Shown one piece after another: positions 40,701 through 49,700 of a stretch of DNA of 64,000 nucleotides. The first letter of the stretch is position 1. Each line of letters starts with the position of its first letter. A program made the translations under genes and the position numbers. Origin of the DNA: Mesostigma viride (lineage: Eukaryota; Streptophyta; Mesostigmatophyceae; Mesostigmatales; Mesostigmataceae); contig RPFO01000434.1 in the NCBI GenBank assembly GCA_009746045.1, positions 107,001-171,000 on the forward strand, given 5' to 3'. The notes below the pieces were generated by a model. It was given only the letters and a program-made list of their open reading frames with translations, did no database searches and was not told the DNA's origin.

Positions 40701-43700
40701 CTGGCTGCGACGACGTCGTAACCATTGGCGGGGGCGGAACCGCGACCACGGCGGCTAGACCTGCAGACTCGTGCGGCGTGGCTGCGGTGACCTTGACAGC
40801 AGAAGAGACCGGCGGGACCCGGAGCACTGTAGTAGCTACTCCCACACCAGGGGCACCGGTGACCACTGCGGAGGAAGCCGGGGGGCTCGTGGCCATGTGG
40901 GAGGGGACAGTTCTCGACACGGAGCGCGCCACCATCGCGGCGAGGTCCGCGGCGGAGAGCGTCGCCAAGGCCGGGCCGGGCATGTGGGCCTTGTCCACAT
41001 GGCCCGTCCTGGTGCTCGATGGGGCACTCAGCCCATCGACCCGCTCCAGATGGAACGAGGGGACAGACGAGAGTGACGGCTGCGAGGAGTGCCCGTCCTC
41101 GCGAGCTGGTAGTGCGAGCTGGGGGCGGGCCTCCTCGGGAGGGTAGGGCAGCGTGGACATGGCCGTGGGATCGATCTCCCCCGCGCTGGCCATGGTGGGT
41201 AGCACATTCTCATCCTTGTCGAGTGAGACAGATACTTGTGCGCCAGCTGGCAGCGGGGCAGCCGCCACGCCACTTGCTGCCGTCACCGGTCCCGAGGGAC
41301 GCACGGGATCCTCCCCAGGCACCGGCTTCCCTGTCGCGGGTGCGGCCAGTAGCCCACCCTCATCGATCTCCGCCGCGGTCTCTAACGCTGGGAACGCCCC
41401 CAGACCCCCCACAGAGGCATCCACCCTGGACGCCGCCGTGGCTGCGCTGGATGTCGCAGCATGTCCCGACACTTCCCTCGCCTGCGCCGCCCCGACCACG
41501 TCCACCCGCGCAACCACGGCCTGCTCGCTCGTCTGGTGGGATAGGACCGCCTTGAGTCCTTTACTGCTGGCCTCCGCGGCGAACAAGGCACTCAACCCAC
41601 CCACGGCAGGGGATGCCGCTGACCCAGACAACGCTGGCAGTTTGATACCACCCTCTGCAACACTCGTACTGGTACTACTGCTCGCGCCGGGCCCATCGGG
41701 GAGCGGGAATGCCAACGCACCCTTGCTACTGGCACGCGGCAACGACCCCGCCAAGCCCGATGACCCGATGGCACCTGAGGGCTGCTTCTCGAGATCCCTT
41801 TCGATGAACTCGGCCGCCTCGGAGGCGAGGAATTCGAACCGGCCGACCACCGCGGCCTCTGGGGACAAATCCAATGGTGGCTCCCTGGACGCCACCTGGC
41901 CAGGGGCCTTGCTCGATGCATCCACGCCAGGGGGCTTCCCTGGCTGGGATGGGAGAGAATATGGCGCGATGGGCACCGCTTGGACAGTACTCACAGCGGA
42001 GGTTGTCGCCCGGGCAGCGGAGGTCACAGGCACAGGTTTCGAGGAGGCTTTCATCCCTCCTGCCGACACTGACGCAGCATTCAGATCAGATGGCGACAGG
42101 GATCCTAATGCCTGCGCGCCAGAGTCTCTCTGTGACGACGCCCCATCATCATCTTCGGAAGCGAACGAGGCGTTCATGACCGCCCCCTCCCCGGTCTCCA
42201 CGAACGGGTGAGAGCCCAGCCACGCGTGTGGCGGTGTGATCATTGCCTGCCCTTGCAACGTCGCCACATGCTCCACGCCGGCCGTGGACGCGTCCAGGTG
42301 CACCGTCCCGAGAGGCACGGGGCTGGCGCCGTCACGGCCATGGCTGGGCACCCGGAACAGGACTGGGGAGTGCGAGGGGTACGCGGAGGATGCCTGTGCG
42401 ATGAGCTCCGGGAAGAGGGTCATAGGTGTGGGCTGTTGGGGGCGGTGCTGCGGATGCTGAGGATCTTGTTCAGGCGTCTGCGGTCGTGACTTCTTGGACT
42501 GGGACGACGGCGAGGGCTGCCTTGCCTGCTGCTGCTGCAATTGCTCCGACTTCTGCAATGAACCCCGCCGTTCTAGCTGCTGCTGCTGCTGCGGCGGCGG
42601 CTGTGATGGCGAAGCACGTGAGCTTGCCTCTCCACCCGCTCGTTGGGCTTGGTCTCGGTCGACAGAGCCGGACGACCGGACCTCGTCGGCGACGGCGTCG
42701 AATCGGGCCGAGAGGTCCAAGCTAGTGTCTCCCTGTCATCGGCCCCAGGGACGTGCACCACGCAGAGATCATGCACGCAGAAACAGAAAAGAACGCGTGA
42801 GAGGCTGCTTTTCCGCTCTATGTCTACTAGTAGCAGTTTTTAGCCCAACGGCTGGCTGCCGGCAGCCGCGCCAGCACGTACCCCAAAGGTGGCCATGCAC
42901 GCAATCAGCGATAGATAAGCGATACATACACTCATTCAGGTGGGAGATCGTAAACACTCGCGAATTATACGCAAGGGCACCCAGGGGCAGGCATGCAACC
43001 GATGCACGAACAGGAGAGGAACGCGGAAACATGCTACGGCAACAAGCAGAACGTGCCAGGTCAGTGTTTGCTGTCGTCAGTATTGGGACCCTGCCGTCAA
43101 CCAGGGACTCCCCCCCATACTTATTGATGCCTTCAATGGCTGTCTCGCATCCCCAAGGAACTGCGTACCATACACCATCCGGCAACCGCGATTGATCTAC
43201 ACGTGACGACGATCGCATTATTATTATCATGCAGATGTCATCATCATCATCATCATCATCATTATTATTATTATCATGCAGCTTAATAATGAAGGCAGCT
43301 GACAGGGCTAGCAGCAACATTAATGCAGCGCATGGTGGGAAACTACGACGGTCCATGGTACCACACCACGAGGCCAGGAACGCACGACGACACGTGGCCA
43401 GCAGGCCCTCACGGCATGGCTCCGCGTTGGCGGGCAAAGGCCAACCAGGGACCCACCTGAGAGGCCGACAGCTCCCCCAGCATGTCCTGCACGGAGGAGG
43501 ATGCCGAGGACACGCTTTTGGCCATGTCCAGGGGGGAGACGCCGAGCTGTGACGTGGGCCAGGTTTATGGTGGCACACACACATGAAATTTCTTGAATAT
43601 GTCAGTATTTGGGCGAGGATGGTAGTTGATCATGGTAATCACATGAAGTTTTGTCCTTAGTTTTTGTAGTATGGCAGCAAGCCAGAAGGATGCAAAGGGG

Positions 43701-46700
43701 CGAAGGGCTTCTCAACCACCAATTTGACCATAAGGACAGCCATGCTTGGTATACTGCTAATACTGGGCAATACTTCTATTGGTGACTTGTTTCTGGGGCC
43801 CTTCTTTTTTAGGCCAAGTTGGGTCGATGTCACATGACTCACACAACGCGGAATGAACGACTTCTAGTATTATGGAGACAATACGTAAGAGAGAGAATGA
43901 ATGCGAGGCTCAGCATGGGAGCAGCACAATGGCCAACCCTGACCGTGAGCCCAATCCCTGAACATGCTACGACTAAATGCCAACCTACGGCTGGAACTGC
44001 TAAGGACGGAAAACTGGACACTCCAATGCCATGCTACCACGTCACCTATAACAACGTCCTGTCGGTCCGATATTATCCGGGACCGGCAGGACACTATGCT
44101 ATTAGCACTATAGCTGGCACTGAACTGTCGGTCCACTCGACACCCGAGTACCATACGGGTACTGAGGTGTCCCGCTCAGCCACGGTGGGCAGTACTCGGC
44201 CGGAATCCGTGTGTCAGCCTAAACATCTCGGCTAACTCCTGGCCATGCTAACAAACTGACGCAAGGGCCACACTAACAAGCTGTCAGAAGGGTGCCAACA
44301 GATATGTATGCCTAAGTTGGGATGATTATCATGTTGATGAGAGTCAGACGCGATAGGTACAGACGTCAGTTGCTAAACAAAAACACAGCGTATGCTATCC
44401 ACGACGTGATGACCACTTGCATTGCCCAGCAAGACATATATTGCTTTAGACGCCGCCATCCCCTCGTGTCTGCCCCCTCGGGCCGAGCGGCATGCCAAAC
44501 AACCCATGGTTCGTTGGGACTTTGGTGAGAGGGGTGTGTTCCACCCACAGCACCGTACTGTTTGTACAGTGCACCTGGCAACTAGGGCCTATGACTGCCG
44601 TCTAGCGCCAGTGCCTGCTGTCCGCGGTACCGAGTACCGACGGATAGCTGGCATCTGTCACGGCGCGTCTGCCAAGACCTAGTCAACTTCACTTAACCAC
44701 CGGCCGCGGCCTAGAGGCTAACTACCTCCCAGTGGCACGTCCTACCTTGTCCAGCTTGTTGACGTCGGCGCCCGCCGCCACCAACAGGCGCGCGATGCCG
44801 CCAAACCCCCTCGCCACCGCGTGATGGAGCGCCGTCTTGCCAACCTGTGGGGCACACATGCGGTTTTGGAAACACAGGCACGGGGCAAGCAAATTTAGAT
44901 GGCTGCAACTGCCACACATGGGGTAGGTTTTCTTAGAAGCCCGCTGCCACTGCTACAGTTTTCATCAAGTTATTGGTTCCTGATCCTGCATGGATACTGA
45001 CAATGAATGCATTCTGGACGTCACGATATCAAGGAGACAACCAGCTTAGACACGATATTACTAGAACTTTCACATTTGCTTGGATTCAAGCACATTTCCC
45101 GCAAGCATAATGCGCACATGCAAAGACAGGGAGTATTTTCTGATGGTTATAACAATTCCACAAATTGCGAGCACGCGGGATGAGGGCACGCACCCAACAG
45201 GGTCAGATTAAAGAAGAAGAAACAGGGCCACACACCTTGCACGTCTGGTTGGGTGGCAAGCCGCAGCGGAGGAGGAAGGCCACCAGCTCGGTGTGGCCCT
45301 CGTACGCAGCGATGTGCAGCAGGGTGTTGCCCGTGATCTGGGACCAGGTGGCAAACGTGGATCACCCATACAAGCTGGGCAGGTTAGACTATGGATCAAC
45401 CATACGAGCTTGTCAGGTTAAACACAGCAAGGCATCTATCCGTCCGTAGGAATATATCCGTCACATATGACTCCAACCTGGGGTGTAGGCGGCAAAACGA
45501 CGCTATCAACCACGTTAGCTTACGATGGCAGATTAGCCATGTTAGCTTACTGCCGCGTACTACAGTAAAGTAGGTACCGCACATGATGGAAGATTAGATA
45601 CTAGGACATGAATGCGATATGGGGCGCGGAGGGCAGTGAAAGATAAGGACAGGTGTCGAAAGGCCGGAACAGGACAAGAAAGGGCAGCATGGGCAAGGCA
45701 GGGCAGAGATTACATAACAGGATGGGGTTGTCCCACAAAAAAAGCTTTCCCCCCACCTCCTCGCGCACTCATTCATAACCTCAATCAAGCATTCATGACC
45801 AAACACAACCCTGTAATATTTGCCCCTCACCTCCTCGCGCGCATGATCATGTCAGCTCTTCACTCAGCTTCAAGAGTTGCGCTCCGCGTAAACACGCCTC
45901 TCGCCGCTCATCTCCTTGCGGCCCCACCACGTATAAAAGTAACCACTGTACTAGACAGTACTTGGCACTAAAAGAACACAATACAACACAATGATTTACA
46001 TATTGGCCGATGCCCTGTGTCCGTATCCCAGCAGTGTGCTAATTTCCGTTGCCCCTCTGCTCCGCGTGCCCATGGTCCTCTTGGCTCCTCACAAAACCAC
46101 ACCCTCCCCCCTCACCTCCTCGCGAGTGTTCACGTTGGCGCCCTCCTCCACCAGCGCGATCACACGCTCCACGTCCCCCGCGTACACCGCACCGACCAGC
46201 TGCTCCGACGCCCCCGTCAGCGGGAACGCGACCACCGCGCGCGCGGCCGACGTGGGCGAGGACGGCTCCTGGTCGCTGCCGGCTGGCTGCAGCCCTTGCA
46301 TCGCCGTGAAGATGGGGGCAGCACCGCTCGCGCTGCCACGCCACGCGTCGTTGAAGAACTGTGGGAGAAAGCCTGTCGCGAGGCGGGAGAATGACAGCAC
46401 GGAGAATAATCAATTACTGAATAAGCACGTGAATGCGTCACGTGGGTGCCAATACAAAGTAAAGGAACCTCCGACCCCTATCTACAAGTAAAGGAACCTC
46501 CGACCCCTATCCACAAGTAATGGAACCTCCGACCCCTATCCGCAAGGAGGGAGGGCGCTCTTGACTAGATCACACTAGCTTTTCTCACTGCCGCAAGCGG
46601 GCAGGCCACAGAGCACTCTCTCCGCATCATGGTGCCGGGGCGCAACACTCTGGGTGCAAAGAGGACCAAGTCGTGGGCAATTAGCGAACATGGGTGCAAT

Positions 46701-49700
46701 ACAACGATAGGTAGGCTGACGCTTAGCAGATGCTTTGAAGGTTAGCATGGATATAAATCCTTCTACTATACAAGGTGATACTACAGTACAAGGTGAGCAT
46801 GGAGATACATCCTTCTACTATATAAGGTGATACTACTGTATAAGGTGAGCATGGAGATAGCACACATATATTACTATCCAAGCCATGCATCATGTGGGTG
46901 GGTGAGCACATGATGGTCGCCAGAAAGGTACACATGAAGGTACAACGGGCAAATGGGAATCCCGGGCGGCCAAATGGGCCTGCAAGGATAGGCCGGCAAA
47001 AATTAACTACCCCCCATCAACAAGCCCCAGAGCATCAGCCAACAGCCCGCTCCTGGACGCTACCATCGGCCGGCCAGCTACTCACTCTTGGACGCTTGCT
47101 GCCGTTGCATCCAGCTCAGAAGCAGCGTGAGCACGGCCTCGTTGTGCGCCAGGTCAAAGGGGGTCTTGTCCGCCTGCTCGAGTGCAAGGGTACAGGGAAG
47201 GGTACACGCGGTGAGATTAACGGAAAGGTACAAGAGAAGCGTACAAGGGAAGAGCATTAGGGAAAGATACAACAGAAGGATTAAAGGGAAGACTATTAGA
47301 GAAGGGTACAACGGAAGACTATTAGGGAAAGGTACAAGAGAAGGATTTAAGGGAAAAGGATAAGGGAAGGGTACAAGCAAAAGGATAAAAGGTAAGACTA
47401 TTAGGGAATGGTAGAAGAGAAGGATGAAAGGGAAGACTATTAGGGAATGGTACAAGACAAGGATGAAAGGGAAGACTATAAGAGAAGGGTACAATAGAAG
47501 GATACAACGGAAGACTATTAGGGAAAGGTACAAAAGAAGGATTTAAGGGCAAAGGATTAGGGAAGGGTACAAGAGAAGGATAAAAGGGAAGACTATTAGG
47601 GAAGGGTACAAAAGAAGGATAAAAGGGAAGACTAATAGGGAAGGGTACAAGAGAAGGATTTAAGGGAAAATGATTAGGGAATGGTAGAAGAGAAGGATGA
47701 AAGGGAAGACTATTAGGGAAGGGTACAAGAGAAGGATAAAAGGGAAGACTAATAGGGAAGGGTACAAGAGAAGGATAAAAGGGAAGACTAATAGGGAAGG
47801 GTACAAGAGAAGGATAAAAGGGAAGACTATTAGGGAAGGGTACAAGAGAAGGATAAAAGGGAAGACTATTAGGGAAGGGTACAAGAGAAGGATAAAAGGG
47901 AAGACTAATAGGGAAGGGTACAAGAGAAGGATAAAAGGGAAGACTAATAGGGAAGGGTACAAGAGAAGGATAAAAGGGAAGACTAATAGGGAAGGGTACA
48001 AGAGAAGGATAAATGGAAAAGAGTATTAGATACAAGAGAAGGACACAAGGTTGTACACCTATGTCACCGGCGACGATAACAAGACTTGCAAAACTCTTCA
48101 ACTGTTTCAATGTCGAGCAACCATTCTTGAAACAGACCGTCCGACTCTGCCACCTCCAATGATCTCCCGCCCACTTGCCATGTTGGTGGCGTGCAGGTCG
48201 GCATGGCCCGCCAGCAGCGCCTCGCACACCGAGTAGCGCCCCGCGCCGGCCGCAAAGTGAAGCGGTGTGTTGCCATACTGCAGGAGGGCGGCACCCAAAC
48301 AAGGGAAGGATAAAGCATGGCGACAATAGGGGCCGTCAGGTGGGATCCCTGATTCCCTGGGGCCATCAGGTGGGCTCCCTGATTGCCTGGTGGTCCAACC
48401 CCAGGGCTCCCCAATAGGCCAACCGACAACCATTAAAGCAAGGATAGCCTTGACAGGGTTAATTATGTGCTTGCTTGGTAACGTCCTGGCATGGGCCTGA
48501 CCAAGGTCGAAATCAGCCTGAACTTAACAGAGGCGAGTTGCGCGTACGGTCCGAAAAGATGGCTTTCGGAAGCAGACGGTGGCTCATATTGTGGTAGGAA
48601 CCATCGTCTCATCACGGCCGTAAGCCTCCTGAACTAGAAAAGAGATACTATTCTTGGTTTCTTTAAAAATGGATTATTGATGAACAGAAAACTAATTCCG
48701 GATAGGTGCACGCACTTTTGACAATGCTCAATCAGGCAAAAGATAGCCAATCTTCAGGATCTTCGCCCTCTCCATAATTTTCTCAAGGACCCCTCCCAAC
48801 ACGCCATGTCGCTCCTCACCTCATCCGCACAGTCCACCGGTGCGCCCTTCTGCAGCAGCACAGTCACCGCGTCCAAGTGCCCCTTGACTGCCGCCCAGTG
48901 CAGAGGGGACTCGCCAAACTGGGAGAGTAGAAAAAACAAAAGGCCAGGAACCAGCACCCAGCAAGCGTAGGAGGAAGGGCAAGAAGAAAAGCAGATAAGA
49001 GAGCAGTCCTTCAGAAAAGAAGCTCGCATGATGTGAGATACCAAACATGTCCCAGTGAGTCAAAGTATCAACAAATAGAGCAATCAGCGAGAACAATCAG
49101 GGAGAAGAGTCAGGAGGAACGATCAGGTAGAAAAATCAGGAGGCAGTTCATGGGACAGCGTTTCAAGGTCCACGCGGTGGACTTGTCACGCTGCGGCAAT
49201 GACACCCGCACATTGCCCGACCTTGGGCGTGACACGGGGCTAGCAAATCCCTTGGCATCTGTGCATCAAGTCTGCACCAAGCACATCTTTAGTCTGTCTC
49301 ACTAGCCACAGCTAATGGCCATCCAAATATTCACCATTAATAACAATAATTATTATTATTATCATTATATACATAATAATAGGCTTAGGGCTTAGGGCAA
49401 GTTGAAGGTACCCTGGTTTGCGGGGTGATAAGTGGAAAAGCTCGCATCTTTACAATCCAAGTGTGGAAAGCTTGTCCTGCTTTGCTACCCTCTCTGCGCC
49501 CAGCCATGCTCAGCAACGCCTGAAAGATTGTGGTGTTCGTGGGGAGCCAGGCCGGGAACCGGCACGTGCGTGATTGGGTGGGCTCGCTGCCTGCATGGCT
49601 CAGCCGGTTGATGGGTGGGAGGTCAGGCACGCGGGTGAATGGGCGGGTGGGTTGGTGGCAAGCGTGTGGGTGGTGGGTGGGTGGCTGGCTGCCCAGCAGA

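Noticed and set aside
47322-48326. 334-codon minus-strand frame rich in PFYPSLVPFP units
   Set aside because: Translation of the 39-bp minisatellite. Its length (39 = 3 x 13) keeps any frame open, and it lies in intron 5.
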